A stretch of 64,000 nt of DNA from Allorhizobium paknamense. GTDB taxonomy: Bacteria > Pseudomonadota > Alphaproteobacteria > Rhizobiales > Rhizobiaceae. The notes beneath the pieces are model-generated. The model was not told the origin of the DNA. It did no database searches and saw nothing but the letters and a program-made list of their open reading frames with translations. Shown here piece after piece: positions 28,587 through 38,140 of this stretch. Made by a program: the position numbers and the translations under genes. The stretch lies in assembly GCF_030815125.1 (NCBI RefSeq), contig NZ_JAUSWH010000001.1, forward strand, positions 124,001 to 188,000, read 5' to 3'. How positions within the stretch are numbered: position 1 is the first letter of the stretch; each line of letters starts with the position of its first letter.

Positions 28587-29528
28587 GTGACGATGGATAT
28601 TCTGGTGCTGGGCGGAGCCCATATAGACCGGCGTGGCCGCATCAGCGGCGAGACCGTTCCGGGTGCCTCCAATCCGGGCACGTGGATCGAGGAACCCGGT
28701 GGAGGCGCCTTCAACGCCGCACGCGCGCTTTCGCGGCTTGGTCTGGACATCGCCATGATCACACCGCGCGGCGGCGACGGACTGGGCGAGCGGGTAGGAG
28801 AGGCGGCACGGGATGCCGGGATCGACGACCGGCCTTTCACGTTTCTCGACCGCGCCACGCCGAGCTACACCGCCATTCTGGAACGGGACGGCAATCTGGT
28901 GATCGGCTTTGCCGATATGGAACTCTATCGCCTCTTCACCCCGCGCCGCCTTCAGATCAAAGCCGTTCGCGCCGCCTTTGAGGATGCAAAATCCGTGCTG
29001 GTAGATGCCAATCTTCCGGCGGAAACCCTGGCGGCCATTGCAGCCCGCGCGCGCCAACTCAACCGTCCTCTCGCAGCCATTGCCATCTCCCCGGCCAAGG
29101 TCGGACATTATGCATCATGCCTGGAAGGCCTGGATTATCTCTTCCTCAACCGCGCCGAAGCCGCCGTCGTAGCTGCGGCCGAGGCGGACCATCCGTCGAA
29201 GTGGCCGGACCTGCTGCGGAAGGCGGGGCTTAAAGGCGGCGTGGTAACCCATGGCGCCGGTCCCGTGGTGGCCTTTGCCGGGATGGAAGCCTGGATTTTG
29301 CAACCCCCGCCCCTTGCCGCCATTGCCGATGTGACCGGCGCGGGTGATTCCCTTGCCGCCGGTGTGCTTTTTGGGCTTTCGCGGCGCCAGGATCTGGGGC
29401 AAGCCCTGCGTCATGGTGTTGCCTTGGCAGGGCTTACCCTGCTATCCCCTCACGCAACCGTCGAAAATCTCGACGCCGATATGCTTGCCACAGCTCTCCG
29501 GCAGGTGCCCCAGCCTTCAAGACTTTGA
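28587..29528 (+). CDS. psuK: PfkB-family kinase, probable pseudouridine kinase
   Basis: It encodes 313 residues with a GTG start six bases after GAGGA. The ribokinase/PfkB fold shows the N-terminal LVLGGAHIDRRG, GGGAFNAARALSRLG and the C-terminal anion hole/catalytic base motif DVTGAGDSLAAGVLF. PfkB kinases vary in substrate, but the next gene, 36 bp downstream, is pseudouridine-5'-phosphate glycosidase, so this one probably phosphorylates pseudouridine. It is divergent from recA. Confidence 0.87.
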   Translation: MTMDILVLGGAHIDRRGRISGETVPGASNPGTWIEEPGGGAFNAARALSRLGLDIAMITPRGGDGLGERVGEAARDAGIDDRPFTFLDRATPSYTAILERDGNLVIGFADMELYRLFTPRRLQIKAVRAAFEDAKSVLVDANLPAETLAAIAARARQLNRPLAAIAISPAKVGHYASCLEGLDYLFLNRAEAAVVAAAEADHPSKWPDLLRKAGLKGGVVTHGAGPVVAFAGMEAWILQPPPLAAIADVTGAGDSLAAGVLFGLSRRQDLGQALRHGVALAGLTLLSPHATVENLDADMLATALRQVPQPSRL

Positions 29529-29564
29529 AGCTGCCACCTGCCAAAGCCATAATCCGGATTGATC

Positions 29565-30488
29565 ATGACCCGAGTCACCTCCCCGCTTCTTCCCATTGTC
29601 TATTCCCGTGAAGTGGCTGCGGCCAAAAGCCGGAATGCGCCGATTGTCGCGCTGGAATCCACCATCATCACCCACGGCATGCCTTACCCGAAGAATGTTG
29701 AGATGGCGAAAAGCGTGGAAGCGATCATCCGCGAAAACGGTGCGGTGCCCGCCACCATCGCCATCATCGAAGGTGTTCTGCATGTCGGCCTTGAGGGCGA
29801 TCAACTTGAAAAGCTGGCCCAGCTCAAACATGTGATGAAGGTATCGAGGGCCGACATGGCCTTTGCCATTGCCGAGCGTCGCTCAGGGGCAACCACCGTT
29901 GCCGCCACGATGATTGCCGCCGCCCGCGCCAATATCTCCGTCTTCGCCACGGGCGGCATCGGCGGCGTGCATCGCGGCGCGGAGGAGAGCTTCGATATTT
30001 CCGCCGACCTTGAAGAACTTGCCAAGACGCCGGTCATCGTTGTCTGTGCCGGCGCCAAGGCCATTCTCGATATTCCGAAGACGCTGGAAGTGCTGGAAAC
30101 CCGTGGCGTGCCGGTCGTGACCTATGACAGCGACGTCTTCCCCGCCTTCTGGTCGCGGGATTCCGGCCTGAAGAGCCCGCTGACGCTCGAAAGCCCGGCA
30201 GCCATTGCCAATTTCCAGAAGGTGCGTGAACAACTGGGCATCGATGGCGGCATGCTGATTGCCAATCCCGTGCCGGAGGACGATGAAATTCCGCGCGAGG
30301 AAATGGAAATCTATATCGGCCGCGCCCTTGCCAATGCTGAGCGCGAAGAGGTTATGGGCAAGGCAGTTACGCCCTTCCTCCTGGACAACATCTTCCATCT
30401 CACGGAAGGCCGCAGCCTCGCCACCAATATTGCCTTGGTGGAAAACAATGCCCGTCTGGCGGCGGAAATTGCCGTGGCGATGAGCTGA
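29565..30488 (+). CDS. psuG: Pseudouridine-5'-phosphate glycosidase
   Basis: It encodes 307 residues. PsuG splits pseudouridine 5'-phosphate into uracil and ribose 5-phosphate, cleaving a C-C glycosidic bond. Signatures are ALESTIITHGMPYPKN, the catalytic lysine region ATGGIGGVHRGAE (with the DISADL segment after it), and ANPVPEDDEIP. It forms an operon with the kinase upstream and ends at a clear terminator. Confidence 0.96.
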   Translation: MTRVTSPLLPIVYSREVAAAKSRNAPIVALESTIITHGMPYPKNVEMAKSVEAIIRENGAVPATIAIIEGVLHVGLEGDQLEKLAQLKHVMKVSRADMAFAIAERRSGATTVAATMIAAARANISVFATGGIGGVHRGAEESFDISADLEELAKTPVIVVCAGAKAILDIPKTLEVLETRGVPVVTYDSDVFPAFWSRDSGLKSPLTLESPAAIANFQKVREQLGIDGGMLIANPVPEDDEIPREEMEIYIGRALANAEREEVMGKAVTPFLLDNIFHLTEGRSLATNIALVENNARLAAEIAVAMS

Positions 30489-30517
30489 AATCGAATGACT
30501 GCTGAAAAATAAGGAGC

Positions 30518-30548
30518 CGGGCCGATCATCTATCGGCCCGGTTTTTTC
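30518..30548 (+). terminator. Terminator after psuG
   Basis: The stem CCGGGCCGAT/ATCGGCCCGG with a five-base loop is followed by TTTTTT. It lies between the convergent psuG and cckA genes. Confidence 0.92.
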
Positions 30549-30571
30549 ATGCGCGCTGGCCAAACCAGTTA

Positions 30572-33193
30572 TCAGGCGTCCAGCATTTCCCGCACGGCGA
30601 CGGCCAGTTGCTTGAGCGAGAAGGGCTTGGGCAGGAAGCCGAACTTCGCGTCCGCCGGCAGGTTGCGGGCAAAGGCGTCTTCGGCATAGCCGGAAACGAA
30701 GATGAACTTCAGGTCCGGATATTTCTTGCGCAATTCCCTGAGCAGGGTCGGTCCATCCATCTCCGGCATCACCACATCGGACACCACGATGTCCACCTTG
30801 CCGTCCAGTTCCTCCATGATGTCGAGTGCCTCGACACCGGAACCTGCCTCATGCACGGTATAACCCCGGGTTTCCAGCATGCGCTTGCCGCCTCGGCGCA
30901 CCGCATCCTCATCTTCTACCAGGAGAACCACGGCAGATTTACCTGTGAGATCGGCAGGCTCGTTTTCGGACCCCGAGGTTTGCGAGACCGGCACGCTCGC
31001 CGCAGGCACGACGGCCTCCTTGCCTTCCTGCGGCGCGGCAATAGCGGCCGCAACGGCAGCAGTTTCGGGAATGAAGCGCGGCAGGAAGATGCGGAAGGAG
31101 GTTCCCTCACCCACTTCCGATTCAAGATAAATGTAGCCGCCGGACTGCTTGATAATGCCATAGACCATGGCAAGACCGAGCCCGGTTCCCTTGCCCACCT
31201 CCTTGGTGGTGAAGAAGGGCTCGAAAATCTTGTCCATGATTTCCGGCGCAATACCGGTTCCGTTATCGGAAACTTCCACCAGCACGAATTCCTCTGCTGG
31301 CAGACCGCGATAATTGAAGGCCGCCGCCTCGACCGAGGCAATATTGCGGGTGCTGATGGTGATCCGGCCACCTTCCGGCATGGCGTCGCGGGCATTGACG
31401 CAGAGATTGATCAGCACCTGTTCGAATTGGGAAAGGTCGGCCTTCACCGGCCAGAGATCGCGCCCGTAATCCACATGCAGCTTCACATTGGTGCCGGAAA
31501 TCAGCCGATCCACCAGCATGCGCAGATCGCCGATCACATCGGTCAGGTTCAGCACGCTCGGGCGCATGGTCTGCTTGCGCGAGAAGGCCAGCAATTGCCG
31601 TACCAGCACAGCGGCACGATTGGCATTCCGCTTGATTTCCATCAGGTCCGCAAAGCTGGAATCGGAGGGCCGTGCCTGCAGCAGCAGATGGTCGGAGGAC
31701 AGGAGGATGGCCGTCAGCACGTTGTTGAAGTCGTGGGCAATGCCGCCCGCCAGCGTGCCCACGGCATTCATCTTCTGCGTCTGGGCCATCTGGGTTTCCA
31801 GTGCCTTCTGGTCCGTCACATCCACGGCGTAAACGATAGCCGCCTCTTCCGGCGCCTCATCGCTCTGGTCGATCACCGCATTCACATAGAAGCGGAAGTG
31901 GCGGCTGTCGTCGTTGGGATGGCGGGAATCGATCGGGGCGATATCCACCTGCCGGTCACGCGCGGCGGACAGCGCTTCTTCAAAGCGCTCACGCTCATTT
32001 GCATGCAGCACCACTTCCAGCTTTGCCTTCCGGTCGATTTCGTCCCGCGACACCACATCGGCGAAAAACTTCAGGAACGGAGCGTTGGTGCGGAGAATGC
32101 GGCCAGCGCCATCCACCGAGGCAATTGCCATCGGCGTATTGTTGAAGAAGCGGGTAAACCGCATGGAGGCGACGGTGTCCGAGCGGTCGCCGTTGCTGGC
32201 TTCCTGCCGGGCAAGCACGATGGTGCGGCTTTCGCCGGGCGCGCCATCCAGCGCGGAGCGGACGCGATGCACAAGCCGCGCCGGGAAACTGCGGCCATCG
32301 GCCCGGCGAAGATCGAGATCGAGCGTTGCCGTACGTGTCAGCCCGGGCTGCGCCTGTACAGACTGAATGAGCGCCATGCCCTCGCCCGCGACCAGATCGG
32401 CGAGATAAACGGAGCCGGGAGAAAACTGTGTAAGATCCACACCCAGCCACTCGGCCAGCGTCGCGTTGAGATAGAAGATTTCGCCCTTGCGCCCGGCGGA
32501 GAAAAAGCCGGCAGGCGCGTGATCGAGATAATCGATGGCGTTCTGCAACTCCTTGAAAAACCGCTCCTGATCGTCCCGCTCGGAGGTGATATCGGCGATC
32601 TGCCAGATTTGCAGGCCGTCGCCTTGCCCCACAAGGCGGCGCGCGCGCAGCCGATACCAGTGCGCCCCCGAACCGTTATCGGAATAAGGCCCAAGCGGCT
32701 TCAGCAGCCGGAATTCCTCATAGCCCTCCTGCCCTTCCCGCAGGCCATTGATCAGCCTGTAGAGTGCCTCGCCCGCCTCGCGATGGCGCGAGAGCAGGGT
32801 TTCCAGCGTCTGCACGTCTGTGGCGCGGCGCGCGCCCGTCATCCGGCCATAGGCGGCATTGGCATAGATGATCCGGCCCCGGGAATCGGTAATCACCGTG
32901 CCTTCGCTCTGACTGTCGAGAAAGGCGCGGCCCAGACCGTCCGAGGGCGTTTGCGGCATGACCTCGATAAAGCCAATGACGGCTGAGACAAGAAAGAAGA
33001 TGCCGACGATCGCCAGAATGCCCAACACGCCCAGAACGATCTGATTGTCCAGGGCATTCTTGAAGACGACCAGCGCTGCGGCGGCCGCCAGAAGCACGAA
33101 GGCGAGGATAATGATCCTCACGGCGGCCCCGCCATGCGGACGGCGATCGACGAGCGGCCCGAGGCTGTCATCGGTCTGCGGCGGCTTGGTCAT
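30572..33193 (-). CDS. cckA: Cell-cycle hybrid histidine kinase CckA
   Basis: It encodes 873 residues. Two N-terminal membrane helices (about 26-44 and 51-76) are followed by PAS domains, a HisKA domain with phospho-His487 in [11 protein letters not shown], a HATPase domain ([24 protein letters not shown]) and a C-terminal receiver with phospho-Asp806 in [12 protein letters not shown]. This is the CckA architecture; it feeds phosphate through ChpT to CtrA and CpdR to time division and polarity. The start follows GAGGAACG. It is divergent from a FliO-domain gene. Confidence 0.96.
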   Translation of the reverse strand: MTKPPQTDDSLGPLVDRRPHGGAAVRIIILAFVLLAAAAALVVFKNALDNQIVLGVLGILAIVGIFFLVSAVIGFIEVMPQTPSDGLGRAFLDSQSEGTVITDSRGRIIYANAAYGRMTGARRATDVQTLETLLSRHREAGEALYRLINGLREGQEGYEEFRLLKPLGPYSDNGSGAHWYRLRARRLVGQGDGLQIWQIADITSERDDQERFFKELQNAIDYLDHAPAGFFSAGRKGEIFYLNATLAEWLGVDLTQFSPGSVYLADLVAGEGMALIQSVQAQPGLTRTATLDLDLRRADGRSFPARLVHRVRSALDGAPGESRTIVLARQEASNGDRSDTVASMRFTRFFNNTPMAIASVDGAGRILRTNAPFLKFFADVVSRDEIDRKAKLEVVLHANERERFEEALSAARDRQVDIAPIDSRHPNDDSRHFRFYVNAVIDQSDEAPEEAAIVYAVDVTDQKALETQMAQTQKMNAVGTLAGGIAHDFNNVLTAILLSSDHLLLQARPSDSSFADLMEIKRNANRAAVLVRQLLAFSRKQTMRPSVLNLTDVIGDLRMLVDRLISGTNVKLHVDYGRDLWPVKADLSQFEQVLINLCVNARDAMPEGGRITISTRNIASVEAAAFNYRGLPAEEFVLVEVSDNGTGIAPEIMDKIFEPFFTTKEVGKGTGLGLAMVYGIIKQSGGYIYLESEVGEGTSFRIFLPRFIPETAAVAAAIAAPQEGKEAVVPAASVPVSQTSGSENEPADLTGKSAVVLLVEDEDAVRRGGKRMLETRGYTVHEAGSGVEALDIMEELDGKVDIVVSDVVMPEMDGPTLLRELRKKYPDLKFIFVSGYAEDAFARNLPADAKFGFLPKPFSLKQLAVAVREMLDA

Positions 33194-33572
33194 TCGTTCC
33201 TCATCAGGCTTAAGGCGCGCGCTTCGGCAGTGGAAACGCCCCGGCAGCGAGAATCGCTGCCACACCTATCTTTATCAACTTGCGGAACCGTCAAAAAGCT
33301 CCGGCACCCCCACAAATACGGCCATTCACAGCCAATCCCTCAGCTTTGCCGCATTCTTGTGGGCCATGCCACCTTCCCAAGTGGTTAAACCGCGTTACAT
33401 AGCTCCCGTGAAGAGAGGCTGGCCGGTGCGGCTGCCTCTTTACGAAATCTGTCAGGAACGGGGGAAAACGGTTTTCCTGAGGGGATAAACGAAATAGAGG
33501 CTCGTGAGAGAGCGGGAATGCTGCGATCATTCCTTGCCGATGTGAGTTCAGGATGCGACGGAGACAGCGACC
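33194..33572. other. Divergent promoter region between cckA and the FliO-domain gene
   Basis: I see no gene in these 379 bp. They should hold both promoters. A GGTTAAACCGCGTTAC sequence at about 33382 resembles a CtrA site with six rather than seven spacer bases, which is too weak to call. Confidence 0.4.
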
Positions 33573-34775
33573 ATGATGGACGATATTATGAACGCCTATG
33601 GAGGCCGCTTTCTGATTGCCGCGCTTGGCGTGTTTCTGGCGCTGGCGGTGCTTGTGGTCGTGCTCTGGATTTTGAAAAATCGCGCGCCCTCGCCTTTCGT
33701 TCGCGGCGGTCGCAATCGTCAGCCGCGCCTGCAGGTTCTGGATGCGGCGGCGGTGGATGCGAGACGGCGACTGGTTCTGGTGCGACGGGACAATATCGAA
33801 CATCTGATCCTGATCGGCGGTCCCAGCGACATCGTTATTGAAAGCGGCATCGGAGAGCCCAAGACCTATCTGGCAGGAGAACTCGCGACCCAGGCGGCTC
33901 TTGCTGCCCGCCAGCCGGAGCAACTGGCGGCATCGCCGCTCACCGTGACCGATCAGCAGCAGACAGAGCAGCAGATCGCGCCGCGCGCTCTTGCGCCAGA
34001 AGCACCGGCACAGCCCATCATTCCACCTGCTCCCGCCGAAAAAGCGCAGAAGCCTGTCCCGAGCGTCAAGCCTCAAGAGCCGCGCCCGGCAGCGCAAGCA
34101 ACTGCCCCTGTGAAGGCCGAGCCGCGCCCAGCGGCTTCCCCCCGCGCTCCCGAGCCTCCTGCTGCGACCGCCGTTGCCAAAGCGGAAGCAGCTGTAGCCC
34201 GCACCACTCCCTCCGTAGAGGCAGACCCCGTGGTGCGGGAAGCTGCCGTTCCGCCGGTTGCGGCCCCCGAGGTCACGGCTCAGCCGCCGCAAAAGCCTGA
34301 AGCCAGCCGGAATGAACCAGTAAAAGCCGAACCGGCTCCGCCCGCCCCCGAGGCCGCGAAAACTGAGGTCCAACCCGAACCCGTAGCGGCACCTTTGAAA
34401 TCGGAAGACGCTTCCGCCATTCTGGACGCCGCTCGCGACCGGGTGTTGACACCCAAGGTACAGCCGTTTCCGCCGGAACGTTTTGCCGCGCGCCCCGCAG
34501 CACCCGAACCGCAGGCGCGCCCGGAGCCGGATGACGCCAAGCTGCGCAGTGAGTTTGAAAAAATTCTGGATGCGCAAATGCAGACGGAAGCGGACATCAC
34601 ACCGCCACGTCCCGCCAGACCCACGATCGAGCCGCCCGTGGCGCGCGCTGTGCCGCCCATCCGCCCGCCGCAGCCTGCAGGTCAGTCAACGGTCGAGAAG
34701 GAAAAACCGGCCGATGGTAATCTTCAGGATGAAATTGCCCGAATTTTCGGGGAAATGAACGCCACCAAGAATTGA
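33573..34775 (+). CDS. FliO-domain membrane protein with long Pro/Ala-rich tail
   Basis: It encodes 400 residues. One membrane helix (about residues 15-33) is followed by a small FliO/MopB-like domain (RLQVLDAAAVDARRRLVLVR, then HLILIGGPSDIVIE). From residue 110 the protein is a low-complexity Pro/Ala/Glu tail with a short structured region near residue 310 and a charged C-terminus. FliO helps assemble the flagellar export gate, but no flagellar gene lies near, so another role for this domain is possible. It starts 380 bp from the divergent cckA start and is followed by a terminator. Confidence 0.75.
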   Translation: MMDDIMNAYGGRFLIAALGVFLALAVLVVVLWILKNRAPSPFVRGGRNRQPRLQVLDAAAVDARRRLVLVRRDNIEHLILIGGPSDIVIESGIGEPKTYLAGELATQAALAARQPEQLAASPLTVTDQQQTEQQIAPRALAPEAPAQPIIPPAPAEKAQKPVPSVKPQEPRPAAQATAPVKAEPRPAASPRAPEPPAATAVAKAEAAVARTTPSVEADPVVREAAVPPVAAPEVTAQPPQKPEASRNEPVKAEPAPPAPEAAKTEVQPEPVAAPLKSEDASAILDAARDRVLTPKVQPFPPERFAARPAAPEPQARPEPDDAKLRSEFEKILDAQMQTEADITPPRPARPTIEPPVARAVPPIRPPQPAGQSTVEKEKPADGNLQDEIARIFGEMNATKN

Positions 34776-34788
34776 CGCACACATGAAT

Positions 34789-34822
34789 AAAGCCGCTCAG
34801 GCCAAGGCTTGAGCGGCTTTTT
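34789..34822 (+). terminator. Terminator after the FliO-domain gene
   Basis: The stem AAAGCCGCTCA/TGAGCGGCTTT is followed by further T. It lies 13 bp after the stop codon. Confidence 0.85.
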
Positions 34823-34947
34823 CTATGTTCTCGTTTATGGTCCGAACCCAAGGCTCGCATGCGCAAGCAAAGGTTGGAGCGCTTTTCGGCCCTCGTTTCA
34901 CTCCGGCCGGACAATGCTCTAAACAGCAGCCATCACTTTCGATCAAC

Positions 34948-34973
34948 AAAAAGGCCCGCCGAAGCGAGCCCTT
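34948..34973 (-). terminator. Terminator of dksA
   Basis: On the minus strand the hairpin GGCTCGC-TTCG-GCGGGCC with a stable TTCG tetraloop is followed by TTTTTG. It is about 10 bp past the dksA stop. Confidence 0.82.
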
Positions 34974-34982
34974 GATCCTTCT

Positions 34983-35402
34983 TCATTCGTCGCGATAGAC
35001 TTTTTCGCGTCGTTCGTGGCGCTCTTGCGCCTCAATCGAAAGCGTTGCAATCGGCCGTGCATCCAGGCGCCGCAAACCGATCGGCTCCCCGGTTTCCTCG
35101 CAATAGCCATAGGTGCCATCTTCGATCCGCTGAAGCGCCGCGTCGATCTTCGAGATCAGCTTGCGCTGGCGGTCACGGGCACGCAACTCAATGGCACGAT
35201 CGGTTTCCGACGAAGCCCTGTCCGCGAGGTCCGGATGATTTGCACTTTCTTCGGCCAGATGATCGAGGGTTTCCCTCGCTTCCCGTAGAATGTCATTCTT
35301 CCAGGCAATCAGCTTAGCGCGAAAGTAAGCGCGCTGATTGGCGTTCATGAACTCATCGTCTTCCGAGAGCACATAGTCGCTAAGATTGATCTTCTCACTC
35401 AA
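34983..35402 (-). CDS. dksA: RNA polymerase-binding regulator DksA, without the full zinc finger
   Basis: It encodes 139 residues. The TTG start at 35402 is chosen because AGGAGA lies seven bases upstream and it gives the rhizobial N-terminus MSEKINLSDYV; an ATG at 35423 would add an unusual leader. The coiled-coil tip keeps the DxxDxA motif (Asp58, Asp61, Ala63) that works in the RNA polymerase secondary channel with ppGpp. Only one of four zinc ligands remains: Cys101, Thr104, Ser122, Ala125. Alphaproteobacterial DksA proteins often lack them. Confidence 0.94.
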   Translation of the reverse strand: MSEKINLSDYVLSEDDEFMNANQRAYFRAKLIAWKNDILREARETLDHLAEESANHPDLADRASSETDRAIELRARDRQRKLISKIDAALQRIEDGTYGYCEETGEPIGLRRLDARPIATLSIEAQERHERREKVYRDE

Positions 35403-35837
35403 CGCGATTCTCCTGAAGAACATCTCACTGGCGGGTGTATAGCTCTTCAAAGGGTCGCATTCAAGCCTCAAGAAAGGCTTGGAACCATTTTTAAATTTGT
35501 CATAAAAATCGGCTAAAGGACTAGTTTTTAATCGGTTTTACAATCAGTACCCATGCCATTCCAGGGGCGTGTTTGCGCACTGCATGGCCGGTCTGAAACC
35601 GTCATCCAACCGTCTTGCCACCAACATGTTCCGGGGTTAAGTCCCTGTTTTTAAGCAATTCTGCGGATAGGAAGGCAAGTCATTTTCGGGTGACAGCGTC
35701 CTGTTTTAACCCTGGCCACGCCTTATCCGGTGAAGACCGTTATCGTTTATACAAGAGGCAACAAGTCCTCTGCCTAATATTTGGGCTCCCGGAATTTTCC
35801 TCCATCCCCAATCTTGTTGTTGTTTCTTTGCGGGCAC
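35403..35837. other. Long intergenic leader between dksA and the sixA-like gene
   Basis: I see no credible gene here. On the dksA strand there is a CAAGCCT/AGGCTTG hairpin at about 35463-35481 and an AT-rich stretch (35490-35560) likely to be the dksA promoter. A TTAA-N7-ATAA sequence at about 35493 is one mismatch from a CtrA site. Confidence 0.4.
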
Positions 35838-35942
35838 GCATTTCCGAACGGAAAACCGGTTTCCACTTTCCCTGGAAATGCGCGTCCGCTTTTACGCATT
35901 TCCGGACGGGAAACCGGTTTCCACTTTCCCTGGAAATGCTCT
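35838..35942 (-). repeat. Tandem pair of ACCGGTTTTC repeats
   Basis: Two copies of a ~45-bp module (CGCATTTCC...GAAAACCGGTTTCCACTTT...GGAAATGC) lie head to tail, at 35838-35882 and 35898-35941, differing at a few bases. They are on the opposite strand to the copies at 23073, 23417 and 39981. Confidence 0.8.
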
Positions 35943-35977
35943 AAAGAAAAAATAGCTTCAGTTCGGGATCCTCGTGC

Positions 35978-36490
35978 ATGCCAGCCGTTCTTCCGCCGCC
36001 CTTCCGTATTTTTCTGCTCCGCCATGCCAGCGCCGATTGGGCAAAGCCCGGGGAGACGGATTTTGATCGCGCCCTGAACGGCCATGGCTATGCAGAGGCG
36101 GAAGTGGTGGCCGACAAGGCGCTGGACAAGGGATACCGCCCCGATCTCGTGCTCTCTTCCACCGCCCGCCGCTGCCGCGAAACCGCCGATGCGCTGGCGC
36201 GCGGGCTCTGCGGCATGGATGTGCCCTTCCGGTTTATCGATGCGCTCTATAACGCTCCGGTGGAAACCTATCTCGAACTCTTGCAGTCCTCTGGCCCCGC
36301 CGCTTCCGTCATGATGATCGGACATAATCCAGCCATGGAGGAACTGCTTCATCTGCTGGCCGGCGGCGACGTTTTGGCCTCTGCCATTCCGCAGGGTTAT
36401 CCGCCAGCAGGTCTCGCCGTGCTCGATGCAATCACCGGGAACGATGACACCCGAGCCGGTTGGCATCTCGTTGATTTTGTGGCGGCCTGA
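35978..36490 (+). CDS. SixA-like histidine phosphatase family protein
   Basis: It encodes 170 residues. The phosphohistidine acceptor motif LLRHASADWAK is at residues 13-23, a second Arg is in LSSTARRCRETAD, and the second catalytic His is in MMIGHNPAMEEL. This is the short SixA branch, which removes phosphate from His-containing phosphotransfer proteins (ArcB HPt or the nitrogen PTS in enterobacteria). An HPt protein and CckA are within the window, but no link is shown. The ribosome binding site is weak. Confidence 0.88.
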   Translation: MPAVLPPPFRIFLLRHASADWAKPGETDFDRALNGHGYAEAEVVADKALDKGYRPDLVLSSTARRCRETADALARGLCGMDVPFRFIDALYNAPVETYLELLQSSGPAASVMMIGHNPAMEELLHLLAGGDVLASAIPQGYPPAGLAVLDAITGNDDTRAGWHLVDFVAA

Positions 36491-36625
36491 TCTCCGTCTT
36501 CAAACGGCGTGTAAACACCTTATATAAACCACCGACATCCGCCATCGGCCCATGCCGGTCGCGGGATTGGCGCGCCTTGCCGCCGTACAGCAAAGACGGG
36601 GAGCATTCACTTCGCTTCCCGTCCG

Positions 36626-38140
36626 ATGACAGGTCAAACCGAAGACAGGACCCGCCGGATCGTGACGCCATCCCTGACCAGTTTCGCCGATGAAACGCGC
36701 ATTGCCATCGACAACCTCACCGACCGGGCTTCGAACCTCCTCTATCCCTCCATCCGCCTGGGCGTGACGGGCCTTTCCCGTGCGGGCAAGACGGTGTTTA
36801 TTTCCTCGCTCGTCCATAATCTGCTGAATGGGGGCCGGTTGCCGCTGTTCGAGCCCATGCAGAGTGGCCGCATATCCCGCGTGATGCTGGAACCGCAGCC
36901 GGACGATGCCGTGCCCCGCTTTCAATATGAAGACCACATCCGCGCCCTGGTGCGCGACCGTCTCTGGCCGGATTCGACGCGGGCGATTTCGGAATTGCGG
37001 CTGGTGGTGGATTACCAGAGCGCCAGCGGCTGGGGCAGGCTGCTCTCGCGCGGCAAGCTTGCCATCGATATCGTCGATTATCCCGGCGAATGGCTGCTGG
37101 ATCTGCCACTGCTGGCGCAGGACTATGGCACCTTCAGCGCCAACACCATCGAACTGGCCAGAACCGGCATTCGCGCCGAATTGTCCGCCCGCTGGCTGGC
37201 GCTGGCCGGCAGGCTCGATCCCGATGCCCCCGCCGATGAGGCCGAGGTACGCGAACTGGCGGCGGCTTTTGCCGATTATCTGAAGGCCTGCAAGGCAGAC
37301 TCACGTTCGCTCTCCACGCTGCCGCCGGGACGCTTCCTGATGCCTGGCGATCTGGAAGGTTCGCCTGCCCTCACCTTCGCGCCATTGCCGCTGGCACCCG
37401 GTGCCAAGGCGGTGCGCGGCTCGCTACAGGCCATGATGGAGCGGCGCTTCGAATCCTATAAGAGCGTGGTGGTCAAACCGTTCTTTCGCGAACATTTCGC
37501 CCGCCTTGACCGGCAGATCGTGCTGATCGACGCGCTTCAGGCCATCAATCGCGGGCCGGAAGCCGTTCAGGATCTGGAAAAGGCGCTTGGCGACGTTCTC
37601 TCCTGCTTCCGTCCCGGCACCAGCAGCTGGCTGCGCGGCCTGATCGGCAGACGCATCGACAAGGTGCTGGTCGCCGCCACCAAGGCAGATCACCTGCATC
37701 ATGAAAGCCATGAACAATTGCAGGCCATCACCAGGCGGCTGGTGGATGGTGCCATCACCCGCATGGGCATGGCAGGCGCTGGCATCGAGGTGCTGGCGCT
37801 GGCCTCCGTGCGCGCCACCCGCGAGGCCAGCGTCAAGCAGGACGGTCAGGCCCTGCCCGTGGTGGTGGGTACGCCGATGGAAGGCGAAACCATTGGCCGC
37901 GAGCGCTTCGACGGCAAGCGCAAGACTGCTGTTTTCCCCGGCGACCTGCCGCGGGACATCTCCCTTCTCTTCGGTGGCAAGAAAGGGCGGGAGGTGGACA
38001 CTCAGGACCTTCCCGACCTCAACATCGTTCGTTTCCGTCCGCCGGAACTGGAAGAAACCGGTGGCGGCATCACGCTTTCGGTGCCGCATATCCGTCTGGA
38101 CCGCGCCCTGCAATTCCTGCTCGGAGACCGTCTCGCATGA
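36626..38140 (+). CDS. ycjX: YcjX-family P-loop NTPase (DUF463)
   Basis: It encodes 504 residues. The P-loop GLSRAGKT is at about residues 49-56 and the downstream DIVDYPGEWLLDLPLL is characteristic of the family. Later VLVAATKADHLHHE resembles a GTPase specificity loop (TKAD). Members are linked to phage-shock and envelope stress genes in gammaproteobacteria; no psp genes are here. It overlaps the next gene (DUF697) by four bases (ATGA), so the two proteins probably work together at the membrane. Confidence 0.92.
   Translation: MTGQTEDRTRRIVTPSLTSFADETRIAIDNLTDRASNLLYPSIRLGVTGLSRAGKTVFISSLVHNLLNGGRLPLFEPMQSGRISRVMLEPQPDDAVPRFQYEDHIRALVRDRLWPDSTRAISELRLVVDYQSASGWGRLLSRGKLAIDIVDYPGEWLLDLPLLAQDYGTFSANTIELARTGIRAELSARWLALAGRLDPDAPADEAEVRELAAAFADYLKACKADSRSLSTLPPGRFLMPGDLEGSPALTFAPLPLAPGAKAVRGSLQAMMERRFESYKSVVVKPFFREHFARLDRQIVLIDALQAINRGPEAVQDLEKALGDVLSCFRPGTSSWLRGLIGRRIDKVLVAATKADHLHHESHEQLQAITRRLVDGAITRMGMAGAGIEVLALASVRATREASVKQDGQALPVVVGTPMEGETIGRERFDGKRKTAVFPGDLPRDISLLFGGKKGREVDTQDLPDLNIVRFRPPELEETGGGITLSVPHIRLDRALQFLLGDRLA

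Noticed and set aside
30608-32986. Long open frame on the plus strand opposite cckA
   Set aside because: It is the mirror frame of a high-GC, well-conserved kinase gene and has no recognisable domain. The frames at 25363-27147 (opposite alaS) and 44070-47288 (opposite the growth pole ring gene) were rejected for the same reason.
33380-33400. CtrA-like site before cckA
   Set aside because: The TTAA-like halves are separated by six bases and one half is a mismatch, so it does not meet the consensus.
35490-35510. CtrA-like site before dksA
   Set aside because: TTAA-N7-ATAA has one mismatch in an AT-rich stretch, where such matches are expected by chance.
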